Source of the DNA: Nitzschia sp. pyKryTriq1
Taxonomy: Eukaryota > Bacillariophyta > Bacillariophyceae > Bacillariales > Bacillariaceae
Length of the DNA stretch: 64,000 nucleotides
Direction: 5' to 3'
NCBI GenBank assembly: GCA_956465555.1
Contig: OY101119.1
Location: 1,660,629 to 1,724,628 of the forward strand
The notes beneath the pieces were generated by a model. It worked only from the letters and a program-made list of their open reading frames with translations, ran no database searches and had not been told where the DNA came from. Both the position numbers and the translations under genes were made by a program. Numbering within the stretch: position 1 is the first letter of the stretch; each line of letters begins with the position of its first letter. Of the stretch, positions 9,784-21,347 are shown piece by piece.

Positions 9784-10659
9784 GTTACGACAATCCTGCG
9801 AAATTCCAAATCCCGCGGAATTTTAGTTTGAATCCACGAAATCGAAATCCCACGGGATTTTGATCCTCTCTCCCGACAAAAATACGTGTCGCTTCCGACA
9901 GGACTATTGAAAGCCAACCATCCACGACAGTCAGAATCTCTTCCCCCCTCTTCCAACCCCAACCCCAACTACTGTACACGGGGTCGAGAAAAGACGGCTG
10001 AGGGGTTTGTAGAGAAATTTGGCGGGAGTTCAATGGATGCACGTCCGGTGTGCGTCATCGGACATGACCTAAGAGGTTGGCCCGGTGCGCGTTGAAAATC
10101 CCGTGGAATCCAAAATGGAGATCCCACGGGATAACGATATCGTGGATTTGTTGTAACAGGTTCAGGTTCGTTTCCGACTTGGTGATTTCTGAAGAAGGGG
10201 GGGGGAGGTACATGGTGGCCCCCGGCTGGTAACTCGGCTGCCTGTAGGACATGGTCCATATTGTACATGGAGTTACTGTTACTTTATAACTCAACATCCA
10301 TGTAACACTCTGTACAAGTACTGTACTGTACGGTGGTACAGCAGGTACAGCAGTAGACGTATGGTATCCCCATCCCCATACGAACTGAGGAGAGGAGTTT
10401 AGTTGGCAGGAATACGACTACTCCGAACCAACCCCATGTTCTCTTCTTTTTTTGCGAAGGGGAATGGAAGTCTCTCTATCTCTGGAGCTATCACTTGAAC
10501 AAAACTAAGCCGGTAATGAGAGGCAATACAGTAGCACAAGGAAATCTAGTTTTACCCTTTGTCCAAGCAATACATTAGCTGTTATGCGCACTGCGAAGTA
10601 GTGTACCCCGTAGCAAAGCCACTGGTAGATAGCAAGACCAAATGTTGGCATCTCACCTT

Positions 10660-12809
10660 CTATGCCACAGCGGCAGCTACCGGCATCTCATGAGCAACAC
10701 TGCTCTCCTCGTTGATGATCGTTGTGGTTACCGTCGCTGGATTTCGAATGTATGCCGCAGCTCGCTCAGCAACCATCACCGTTGGCGTAGCCGTTTGACC
10801 TCCGGGGATGATAGGAATTGTGGACGAATCGCAAACGCGCAGGCCATTGACGCCAATGACTTTCAAATCCGGTGCCACAACAGCATCCTTACCAGTTCCC
10901 ATTTTACATGTACCAATAAGAGCATTCGCAGTGTGGAGTGTGTTCTTGACATATTCATCAATTTCGTCGTCTGTTTGCACATCAGGTCCTGGAAAGACCT
11001 CTTCACCGAGATATTCTGCCCATTCCGGCCTGTTTCCAAGCTCTCGACCAAGCTTGATTCCTTCGCGAAGAGTTTGCACATCAGATGGGTCTGAGAGGTA
11101 CCCACCGTCAATGACCGGCTTCACGTGCATGTTCGATGACGCCAAACGAATGCGGCCTTTGCTCTTGGCACGGCAAGCAACGCTTTGAAAAGAATATCCA
11201 TCTTCCTGAAAGTGAGCAAAGCCGGTATCAGCACATCCTGAGAGATGGAAATGTTGAGATAGAGGTGTGCCACTATGAACTTACATGGTTTTTGCTGTAG
11301 CGGAACTGCGTGAACGTCGTCATGCCGTCAGGACCAAGAGCACGAGCTGCTAGGAATCGGATCTGCAGATCAGGCTGCCCAGTAGAAGCGGAAGTTCGTA
11401 CAAATGCACCGTGGTCACATCCTGTAGACGTCAGCAAACCTGTCTTCGTGAGTAGCCATTGTAGGACCGGAACAGGGTTCGTCTTTCCAAACAGCCGTAG
11501 TTTTGACGTGACGCTGACCCCCTTGACCGGTGTCCGAAAAGATACTACAGCTGCAGGATGGTCCTGGAGGTTTTCTCCGACGTTTGGATTGTCATACACG
11601 ACAGGAATGCCATGTTCTTGCAGATGCGACGAAGGGCCGATTCCACTGCACATCAGCAATTGAGGAGAGGCGACTGCTCCACCAGTCACAAGCACTTCAC
11701 CACCAGGGTTGAGTTTTGCTTGAAAAGACTATAGATAGATCCACAAGAGTGAGGTATTGTACGATAAGAAAGACACTCAGGTGACGGTTCAATGTCTTAC
11801 AGTGCACGTGTCATCACCCATCAAGTCATAAGTCACACCAACGGCGGTTTTGGAACTGTCAAAATCAACTCGACGAACCATGGTGCCAGTGCGGACGTGA
11901 ACGAGATTTTTTCGTTTCATCGCCTTTGAGAGGAATGCATTTGCTCCAGAGCACCGCTCCCCATTAATCTCAGACACTTGGAAACGCCCGACACCATCTT
12001 GAGGTTTCGACCAGTTATTGAAGTCGTCATTCGTGCCAAGCCCAGCAGCTGCTCCAACTTCGAGGAAACGCTTGCTCAAAGGATTTTGATACCTAACGTC
12101 GTCCATTACCCAGTCGCCTTCAGTGCCATGGAATTCTTTCGAGCGACCGGTCATGTCCTTTTGACTGGCTTTGAAGAATGGCAGAACATCTCCAGCAGTC
12201 CAACCAGGCACGTTCCAGTCGTTGTAATCCTCAGCCGACCCTCGATGGTGGAGACAGACATTGGTCGATGAGGAGCCACCAAGAACCTAAGCAAAAATGT
12301 TGGTAAAGTGAAAACAACAAGTTCCTACCCCGCAGTCACCAACGATCTCGACGTACCTTTCCACGCTGTAGGAAGATATTCCTGCCGTTGCATGCCTTCT
12401 CACCTCCAGTCTCGTGCTGCCAATCGTACTTGCTACGGAATAGTCGCAGTATTCCTGCTGGAATGCGGATGAAGAGGTAGTTGTAGTCTGGGCGACCGGC
12501 TTCAAGAACTAGAACCTTTTTACCGTCAGCAGACAGCCGATCAGCCAGGAGACAACCAGCAAGACCCCCGCCCGTAATGATGTAATCGTAACTTTCAGCA
12601 GCCACCTTCCTCTCTGCGGCTATCGCAAAAAAAATAATTAGCCCCACTTTGCAAGTGATGCATGAAAATCAACAACAACTAAAAAATGGTTTCTGCGTAC
12701 CATGAGCCTTCGGAATGTTTGCTATGGGATCCGCTCCAGACATTGTAGTGGCCCCCACACGTGGGGCAAATAACAACAGAGCAATGCAAGAGTTAAGTAG
12801 CTTCACCAT
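10660..12809 (-). CDS. GMC-family FAD oxidoreductase (choline dehydrogenase-like)
   Basis: Five exons on the minus strand: 12701-12809, 12357-12619, 11801-12286, 11285-11728 and 10660-11205. They encode 615 residues with consistent phases. The first exon holds a signal-peptide-like hydrophobic N-terminus. The FAD-binding ADP site is ITGGGLAG (51-58). The GMC signature GK|VLGGSSSTN spans the exon 2-3 junction. The C-terminal domain carries the catalytic His in HTANALIGTCKMG (His525) and GGQTATPTVMVAER. Members of this family oxidise alcohols such as choline or glucose, or long-chain alcohols, using FAD. The substrate cannot be read from sequence. The leader suggests entry into the secretory route or an organelle. 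Confidence 0.9.
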
Positions 12810-14754
12810 CCTCGTCCAACAACCAACAACCAACTTGTACGAATACTGAATTGGGGTGCAAGGAAGAACTTAGTTGTGGAACCTCTGGTAGGTGATTCAA
12901 TGCCGACAACGAACACTCTTTCACAATCCAAATCAACTCTTCCTTTCACTGACACGCATCGATCATCGATCATCGAATCATCGATCTTGAACGGCAATCA
13001 TGAAGAATTATCAACTGCGGGTGGGTTACATGCTCTCCGTCCATCATCCTCAATAAGATTTTTTTTCGCGCGGCGGCGAGGATGACTTACGTACGAGTAC
13101 GTATGAGTGAGCGTGGAAACAGTACTAGTAGTACCAGGCGCCACGGGAAGCGTGCACAAAAGCGGCCTACTGTACCACGAAAAGGTTTGATCGACCTGGT
13201 CGTCCGAAATCATATTGATTTTACGGTACGTCGACCTCGTACCTGGTATCGTTCGTACCGCGGTACGTACTGTACCGGTCTTTCTTCGACCGCACCGTCA
13301 TTGTCGTCTTCTCGAGTGCTGGGTGCTGGTGGGCTGGAGAAGAAAACGAAAGATCAAAACAAAAAGCAGAAATTGAAGAAGATCAATCACTGCTACTCAG
13401 ATAAAAAATGAAACCATTCTCGTTCGCAAAGGATTTTCTTGTGATTCCACCTTTTGGAATCACTTGTATTTTGAGTTTTCTGGATGACGACCAAGTCCGA
13501 CTACTACTGGTGAGCGCGAATGTCATTTTTGACGCACCCCGAGTCCGGAGCCCGGCGTCTCAAAGACGTGCTGGAAGGTGAATCTTTACTTTGCTGCATC
13601 CTTACATATGCTCATACATATGGGTTGAACTATCCTCTGGTACGTATGAACACAAGTAACTGGAGGTCGGGGAGGGACCAACTAACGGAACAAACGACCA
13701 CCACTGATATTGAACAAGCCTGTACGTTGCCTGCCTTGCTGCGGCGCAACAGTGGCTAAGTGCAAATGAACCAGAAGACAATGGTGTTGTACCAACGACA
13801 GTCATAGGTCTGAAGTTGTTACACCTAATCCTTTTCCTAGCATTTAAATAGAGATCAAACCATATGGGGTGTTATGGCACAGAGCAATTGGGTGTTAATG
13901 CCTTGTGGGGGCTAGATTTGGGGGTATCCCCTTTTAACATAAGGCTCTTTTTTGAGTCAGTTGACATTTCATCCAAACCTCCCCAATTAACCAAACGATG
14001 AAAAGTCCTCGACACACGTTATTTTCATTATTATTACTACTACTACAGTAGCGCTATGGCGCATTATTGTTGTTATTCTTACTCTAGGGTGCCTATGGCG
14101 TCTAATGGACTTGGACGAATTGGAGAATTGTTCTCCTCTACTAAGTCCCCCATAGCCCATAGTTGTCTGTTAAAAGAGCTGTTTTAATTTTCATGCTCAC
14201 TATAGTACCGTACCCCAGGTACCGGTAGTCGATGATTCAACGTACCTGGTACAGTACAAGTACCCCAGGTACCATGCAAAGGTACTGTACTGCGTACAGC
14301 AAGTCCCTCTCTGGACCTGCGGTACTTGTGGGTGGTACCGGTGCGGTAGAGGGCATCTTCTAACGGGTACCGGTATTACCTCTACATACATACGTACCGG
14401 TATTATGTACCGGTATCTTGCTGTCTGTCCAGCCGGTAGGTCCTACACGTGTTTCAATTTCATTCGCGTTTGCCCTCCTCGTCCCCGTGTTACAGTGGGT
14501 ATCTTTTGGAGAACGATCGATGAGTGGAGGATGACGTATGTATGCTAAAGTTTGCTGCCGATAAATGAATGGCTGGATGATGGAGCACGACATGTCCGGT
14601 TTCATCATTATTTTCTGACGATCGATCGTTGCACGTCGTTCATCATCGAACTGAAGGGAGAAAATTATTGTCCCTCTTCTTCTTTACAAATCATTTGGGT
14701 CAGGCTGGCTGCTCCTATTGTTTTATATTCGCATAGATTTCCTCTTGGATTACT
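12810..14754. other. 1.9-kb intergenic region between divergent genes
   Basis: No gene is supported. Open frames are short, overlap one another and lack protein-like patterns. A segment at 13659-13702 closely matches 28636-28671. A dense GTACC/GGTACC cluster occupies 14199-14415. Both flanking genes point outward, so their promoters lie here. Confidence 0.5.
14199..14415. repeat. GTACC/GGTACC palindromic cluster
   Basis: More than a dozen GTAC tetramers in about 215 bp, many within ACCGGTA or GGTACC. They give overlapping short inverted repeats. It lies about 340 bp upstream of the CER1-like gene. Confidence 0.7.
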
Positions 14755-16712
14755 ATGGCTTCCAACCCAGGAGCATTGTATGAGTGGCCGTGGGCGAGAA
14801 TGGGATCGTTCAAGTATCTCCTTCTCGCACCATTTGTGATTGCAGTGGCGACTGGAAACGATGATGGGGATGACTGGGCTTGGCATATGATGGTCATCAC
14901 GATGATCCGTTATTTGGTCGCCCAGATTTTCATCAGTTTGTCGCGATTCCACGCTCTGACGAAGCATACAAGGATACAAGCCAATGGAATACAGTACAAA
15001 CAGATCGATCGGGAGGACCATTGGGACGACTTCTTCATTCTTCAGCTTTACACTGCAACACTCGTGCATTACCTCCCCTACCTCGGTTACAGCGATTTCC
15101 CGCTCTTCGATAGCAAAGGCATGTGGCAGCTGTTGATGTTCCATGCGGGACCAGCCGAATTTCTTTATTACTGGCTGCACCGTGCATTGCACCATCACTA
15201 TCTTTACTCTCGGTACCATTCGCATCATCATGCCAGTTTTGTGCCGGAACCAATCACTGGGTCAGTCCATCCTTTTGCGGAACATGTCATGTATACAGCG
15301 GTCTTTGCTATCCCACTTTTGGGACCTTTCTTCATGGGGAGAGCTTCAATCTCCATGTTCTATGCCTATCTCATCGGCTTCGACATCATGAACTGCATCG
15401 GGCACTGCAACTTCGAGTTCTTCCCAAGGTGGTTCATGAGCATCCCCGGGATGAAGTACCTGATCTACACCCCATCGTTTCATTCTCTGCACCACAGTCG
15501 AGTACGCAAAAATTTCTGCTTGTTCATGCCCATCTACGATCACATGTTCGGAACTGTCGACAAGTCCAGCGATATTTTGTACGAAAAAAGTATTACGGGA
15601 AATGCGGTGCCAGTGACTGCCCCTGATGTCGTGTTCATGGGGCATGGTACCACTCTATTGAGTGCATTTCACGCTCCCTTTGCCTTGCGATCATTTTCTT
15701 CGCGTCCCTTTGAAGAAAAGTGGTGGATGAGGCCCTTTTGGCCTCTTTGCGCTCTGGTGGCCGTCATTATTCGCTTTATCGGACGGCCCTACACGCATGA
15801 CAAGCATCGTCTTCGCAACCTAAAGCTCGAAACATGGGTGACGCCTGCATTTGCGATTCAATTTTTCTTCAAGGGCCAGTGGCCATGGATCAACAGTAAA
15901 ATTGAAGAGGCCATTTTGGAGGCCGATCGAACCGGTGTGAAAGTTGTCGGGCTGGGCGCATTGAACAAGAACGAGGCCTTGGTGAGTACAACTTCAGTTT
16001 TTCCGTCACGCGGTAAATTTGAACGCGAAGGACCCTCATGTTTGTTTATTGTTTGCTTGGTTTATATCCTTGATAGAACGGAGGTGGTGTGTTGTTTGTG
16101 GAGAAGCACCCCGACCTTCGAGTTCGAGTTGTTCATGGCAATACCCTTACGGCAGCTGCTGTGCTACAGAAAATCCCGTCTGATGTGACAGAAGTGTTTG
16201 TGACAGGAGCGACCTCAAAACTTGGTCGTGCTATAAGTCTTTACCTAGCTGAACGAGGCGTGAAGGTAATCATGATGACGAAGAGTAAGGAAAGGTTTGA
16301 GAAAATCCGCGCAGAAGCTGGAGATTCAGCTGCACCTTTGCTGCACCATTGTGAAACGATGGAACCGGGGTCAAAGTGCAACCAGTGGATTGTGGGTAGG
16401 TTTTGCAGTCCCAAGGAACAAGCAATTGCCCCGGCGGGGACAACCTTCCACCAATTTGTGGTCCCCCCTCTATTGGAGACAAGGTCGGATTGTGTGTACA
16501 CCGAGCTACCCGCATTTGCTATGCCTGAAGACGCAAAGGACTTTAAAACATGTGAAATGACAATGGACCGGGGTTGCGTGCATGCATGTCACGCCGGTGC
16601 TATTGTACATACACTGGAAGGATGGGATTTCCATGAAGTTGGGGCCATCGATCATACAAAAATTGATTCTACATGGGAGGCAGCGATGAAGCACGGATTT
16701 ACATTGAAATAA
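14755..16712 (+). CDS. CER1-like fatty aldehyde decarbonylase (fatty acid hydroxylase superfamily plus WAX2 domain)
   Basis: Two exons, 14755-15981 and 16077-16712, encode 620 residues, the length of plant CER1/CER3. The membrane-bound di-iron domain shows the His clusters HRALHH (142-147), HSHHH (155-159), His172/His177 and HSLHH (243-247) among hydrophobic segments. The second exon begins with NGGG and includes [16 protein letters not shown] and [12 protein letters not shown], which match the WAX2 C-terminal domain of CER1. Plant CER1 with CER3 converts very-long-chain acyl-CoA to alkanes through an aldehyde at the ER. A similar aldehyde-forming or alkane-forming role is inferred here. No CER3 partner is seen in the window, so this copy may act alone or on other substrates. 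Confidence 0.85.
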
Positions 16713-17000
16713 GGTACTTTTGAGATCTCGAAGGGAATTTCGTTCACTCTAAATGCCCACAAAGTCTGGATGGCTTTGGGGCCTGCACCGAATCAATCAT
16801 CATAAACGACTACGTAGGCAACATAGGTACTTCGTACTTGTACGAAATAGAGGCCCAAATCTTTCGGTGCGAGGTTCGCCTTGCAGTCCGTTCCATAGAG
16901 AACACGAGAATCTATATTAAAGGTACTAAACAAACACCAGAAATCTTGCCATAAATTTCATAACGGTATAGTTCTTTTAACTTGTCGATCAGATCTAGAG

Positions 17001-18468
17001 CTACGCAGCAGCGATTGCTTGGCCCTCCGCAGTCTCGGGAGCGCCTTCGGTAGCTTCAGCGATAAGCCTGGCCGCTTCTTCTGCCTTCTTCTTTTCATTC
17101 TCAGCGTTCAGCTTAATCTGCATTTCAATGACGTCTCTGAGAACCTTCTTGCCGTCTTCTTCCTTTCCGGCCTTTTTCAACGCAAAAGCACGAGAACGCA
17201 TCGCGACAATAGCCATTCCCATACCATCAATCTTGTTACCTTCAGCATTCTCGATGTGCTCACGCCCGAGTCCCTCAGCGATGGAGTATTGCTCGTCAGC
17301 CTTTGCGAAGTCTCCTTGCCGGCTAAAAGTATTTCCGATGTTGACATACAGGGAAGTGCGCTCCCAGTCCAATCGGCCACACCGAGGCTCCTTTTCGAGC
17401 ATAGGAAAAACCTTCATATAGGTCTCCCGGGCTTCATCCTCGCGCCCAAGGGCTGCCAATGCGTTTCCACGGTGCAAATACGCGGAGCGCAAACAAAGGT
17501 GCGACACGCGAATAGGAAGCAATTTCAAAGATTCCTTGTTCGCCAGGCCAGGGGCTGTAGCATTCTTTTCATGTTTGGCATTGATGGCTGGATTTTCTTC
17601 CGCCTACAAAACAAATGAGTTTGGCTTTTGGTACATCAACACTTAGCCCAAGGAGGCAACATAACACTCACCTCGATCTCAATTTCATCGCCATCCCAGA
17701 ATCCATCTCCAGCGATTTCAATAGCCTTATCTGCACACCGAAGAGCAGCGTCGGCGCCCTCCTTCCCGTACATTGCCAGACGACGCTTGCTAATCTCCGA
17801 CAAACTGAGACTGGCGCAAGCAGGTTCTCTCAAAAGACTACTGAGGGTCAAGGCCATGCGAGCCTGAGCCAAGCGTTCCCCACGATGTTTTCGTGTCGCT
17901 GCATCTTCGCTGCCATCAACCCTGTCCGTCCAAACTTCCGACGGACTCTTATCCTCTTCGTGCTCTTCTTCCGAGAAGAGAAGCTTCGCTAGCTTGATTT
18001 TCTGCTCTCGTCGCGTCAAGTGGGCCATGTTACCCCTGTTAATGCGAGGAAGAAGATCAGCCTTCAGCGCAGTAAAGTAGTCGGTATCGCCGCGCTTGCG
18101 TCGCAGGACGCTATCCTCCAAATCGATGACAAGAGTCAAATCGGCCACTCCGCCATCGTCAAAGCCGTCTTGGTCCAGAGCCTTGTAACCAGTTCCTGGG
18201 AGAGAGGGCTCGTCCAACAGCTTGGCAGAACCAACCTAGAACAGAGTTAAACCGAGTCATTGTTCCGAGTGGCGACGAGCATCATTAGTTTCACACACAC
18301 AGCAAGAAACGCCATCATCGACATATGATTGACAAGAAAAAAGGACCAGCTCATATAAATGCGTACCTCGTCATCAACAGCCTTCGGCGGAGGAGGAAGG
18401 GAGGCCTTGTCCAGCTTCCTGGCTTGGGCCCGTTGGGCTCCTTTGGTGGACTTGGCTTTCTTTCCCAT
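17001..18468 (-). CDS. TPR-repeat protein of unknown function
   Basis: Three exons: 18367-18468, 17672-18235 and 17001-17603, giving 422 residues. The N-terminus is Lys/Ala/Gln-rich ([18 protein letters not shown]). The middle is charged and helical. The last exon has TPR-like helices: [22 protein letters not shown] and [23 protein letters not shown] follow the A-x-G-N-x-G/A-x2-G pattern. A Lys/Glu-rich coiled segment and an Ala-rich tail follow. No enzyme motif or signal peptide is seen, so a cytosolic scaffold or chaperone-adaptor role is only a guess. ATG 18468 is the first true ATG in frame. Confidence 0.8.
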
Positions 18469-19737
18469 GATGATCAAAGCGGTGTCGTTTCTTGACCTTG
18501 TGATGAGTGATGACCCTTACTGACTGAAGCTCTCAAAGTTCTGCCGGATAGATGAATTCCCGACGGTGACGATGGTGGTGATGATGATGATTCTTCTGGA
18601 GACCAGTGAAACTAGTCTTGAGCAAAATTTCGTTATGTTGTTGCACACAGGGCCATCGATCTCAGCATGATGTTCGTTGTTGTCTTCGACGAGAAGCTGT
18701 TTCCTGTTTCCACCTGTCACGCCCGCGCGCGGTCGTCGAGTGGTGAGTGGAGAGTAGTGGAGAGGGATCGTTTTGACGGTTGGAGTTTTGTGACACCAGC
18801 GTCCATCAAACCAAACGTACAACGTCATTGTCGGCTTTGTCTCCACGTGGCAACGCTCAGAACCAAGCCCACGCGTGATGGGGGGAACGAGGGCGTGAAC
18901 TGGGAACGGGGGACAATTCAGGAATAGGGGCAGGCGATCTTCGCCAAGGCGCCGCCAACTACTGTACCGGTGTAGCTACTCTACTGGTACTCTCTCTCTA
19001 CTCTCTCTCTACTCTCTCTCTACTCTCTCTCTACTCTCTCTCTACTCTCTCTCTACTCTCTCTCTACTATCTCTCTACTCTCTCTCTACTCTCTCTCTAC
19101 TCTCTCTCTACTCTCTCTCTACTCTCTCTCTACTCTCTCTCTACTCTCTCTCTACTCTCTCTCTACTCTAGTAGTAGTAATAGAGAGAGAGTGGAGAGTA
19201 GGCTATCTGCTATCTGTACAGTACAAGTAGTAGTCTACTCTCTCTCTAGAGCTTCCGTGCGTATATGAGACAATCAAACTAATCTCTTGAGGGTGTTAGC
19301 TACCTATCTACTAGCAGAGAGCGAGACAACTCCACATCCTTTCCTTAGTCACGGCGCAAGGCCTGTACTGCACCAGCTCTTGTCTCTCTACTCTAGAGAG
19401 CACAGGAGGAATACAGCAACATCCTCATCGTGAAGTACTTTGTTAGTTCGACAATGTTTACTATCTCAGACAGATAAACAGTAGAGATGCTTGGACTGCA
19501 ACAACAATAGATTTAATACGAAGACTACTAGGGTTGCTCATCGCTATTGTCTGTAGTACGATAATATATTTCTTTCACTCGTGCTACGTATCAAACGCCC
19601 TATCGCTTCTCTCATACATGCCCGCCAAGCGGCTCCTATTCATCGTCTGCCGGTAAGAGTACGGTCTACGTGCTCTCCCCCAGTACACAATAGTCTACTG
19701 TACCTACCGGTATAGTGTATAGCATTGAAACAAAGCC
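18469..19737. other. 1.3-kb spacer with a long pyrimidine minisatellite
   Basis: No gene is supported. The TPR gene promoter should lie in the first part. The middle is the CT-rich minisatellite at 18988-19169, and purine-rich words after it can pair back with it. The last part leads into the 3' end of the inositol monophosphatase-like gene. Confidence 0.55.
18988..19169. repeat. 11-bp (TACTCTCTCTC)n minisatellite
   Basis: About 16 nearly perfect units of an 11-bp pyrimidine-rich repeat, with one slightly shortened unit near 19068. It is followed at 19171-19200 by purine-rich tagagagagagtggagagta, which is complementary to the unit. Confidence 0.95.
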
Positions 19738-20819
19738 TCATTCTATACCTGCACGGCTCAATGTCGCTAGCATCTCACTGTGGATTTTCTTGTTTGTAGC
19801 ACAGATTTTCCTACAAGTGAGAGAGAAGTCTGTGCCTTTAAAATCAGTTACCTGTCCGCCACTCTCCTGGATAATCAATGTACCAGCAGCCACGTCCCAT
19901 GAGCTAAGGTCATATTCCCAGTAACATGTCAACCTCCCGTTTGCAACCCACGCCAACATTAGAGCCGCACTACCGAGCATTCTCACCGACCGGACAGCTG
20001 GCATCAAAACTGCGACGCCTTTCAGACTCATTTGCATGCTCTCCTCCCCCGGTGGTGAGCCCATGGCGACAAGAGCATCTGCAAGCCTGTCTTGGTGACC
20101 CACCCGTATATCTTTTCCGTTCATTTGTGCTCCACCTCCTTTCGTCGCAGTAAAGAGCTCGTCTCGGTGTGGGTCGAAGATGACTCCAACAACAACTTCA
20201 CCTTTGTACGCCACAGCAACGCTGGGCATGCAAAGTGGCATCCCATGGACAAAGTTTGTAGTTCCATCAATAGGATCAACAATCCAGAGAAAGTCCGATC
20301 CACCGGTGTCGGAATCGGAAAGCATTTCCTTTATTGCTGCTGTGCTGGCTTCTTTGCCGGGCGGAACTGATTCTTCACCCAGGAATCTGTGACTGGGGTA
20401 GATGCTTGCTATTTCCTCTCGAATCGTCTATAAGGGCAAGCGAAGGAATATGTTAACATGAAATTAATTGGTGATCTTCGAAACAGACGTTGCTTGTATT
20501 GGCTTACCTTCTCGCAGAGAGGATCGATCAACGTTAGCAAATCCCTTGAATTGGCTTTGCTTTTTTGGACTTGGGCTCCAAAGGCATGTTCCTTTATGAT
20601 AGAACCCGCTTTCATTGATGCACTGATGGCAACATCCAACAGCTTAGCCATTGTTTCCTGGTCAGGAAGACCAGACCCCGATGATCGCGTCTCGTCTGCC
20701 TTGGTAGCCATTCGATTGGGGGTTTTCGGTCGGAGCTTTGGCGCAACGAAACAAGTAACCCATTCCGCCCCAGTGACACACAAGAGGATCAAAATGAATT
20801 TAATATTACCAGAGTTCAT
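19738..20819 (-). CDS. Inositol monophosphatase family protein, probably plastid-targeted
   Basis: Two exons, 20508-20819 and 19738-20427, encode 333 residues. The family motifs are complete: GEE (121-123), DPIDGTTN (155-162) and WDVAAG (281-286), whose acidic residues bind catalytic metals. The enzyme should remove a phosphate from inositol monophosphate, or from a related substrate such as galactose-1-phosphate or histidinol phosphate. The N-terminus is a hydrophobic signal peptide followed by [10 protein letters not shown], which resembles the stramenopile plastid leader with an essential Phe. Plastid location is an inference from that leader. Confidence 0.88.
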
Positions 20820-21347
20820 TCCAAAAGCAATACTGGATACTGCAACAAAATTTAGCTCCTTTAATTTTCTATTGCGACAACTGCGACAGAGTGATACCAG
20901 GTACCGTACAGTGCCTACCGAGTGCCGGTACCAGGTCTACAGTACAAGTACATACCGTAGTCAGTAGTCAGTCAGATCTTTTCTCCCCGCCACCGCTCGA
21001 GAAGACAATCGAGTCGAATGAGTCGTCTTTGATTTGATTTTATGAGAGTAAAGAACGAAAGGGGGCAAGTGCTGGCAGCCTCAAATCTCTGCTCTACTGC
21101 TGTACTCTCTCTAGTAGAGTAGAGAGAGCGCGTGAGTTAGTGACTCGGAGTAATTAGTAAGAGAGCGCTACTTTAGCTGCACAGAGAGCGGCGCTCAAAG
21201 TATAACAGCTTGTCAAAACTTTGAGGTCAAGTGAAACAAGCTACATACCCGGAGTAATGCGCGACTTTTTGACGAAGCGCCACCTCCCTGTGTGCGCGGG
21301 ATCTTCTGTCTTTTAGTAGAGCAGCCAAAAGTCGATTTACGACTTTT
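20820..21347. other. Spacer upstream of the inositol monophosphatase-like gene
   Basis: This contains the presumed promoter of the phosphatase gene and the 3' region of the P450 gene. It has GTAC-rich words at 20898-20955 and short CTCTCT/GAGAG inverted stretches near 21100-21190. Nothing else is recognised. Confidence 0.45.

Larger units (their letters stand above)
8997..10659. other. 1.6-kb repeat-rich intergenic region
   Basis: No gene is supported. The region contains a (GTACA)n run (9287-9323), a 78-bp tandem duplication (9631-9783), and a partial third copy of its GACTTGGTGATT core near 10160-10195. Short inverted words of the CCCACGGGAT type recur at 9850, 10100 and 10120. A G-run lies near 10197-10206. 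Several open frames here arise from the repeats and are not called. Confidence 0.55.

Noticed and set aside
13082-13411. Frame of 109 residues as a small gene
   Set aside because: Composition is Arg/Ser/Thr-rich from GTAC and CGTACG words, no family resemblance, and no intron or leader.
18988-19169. Regular short repeats as a CRISPR array
   Set aside because: Units are contiguous with no spacers, the unit is only 11 bp, and the genome is eukaryotic.
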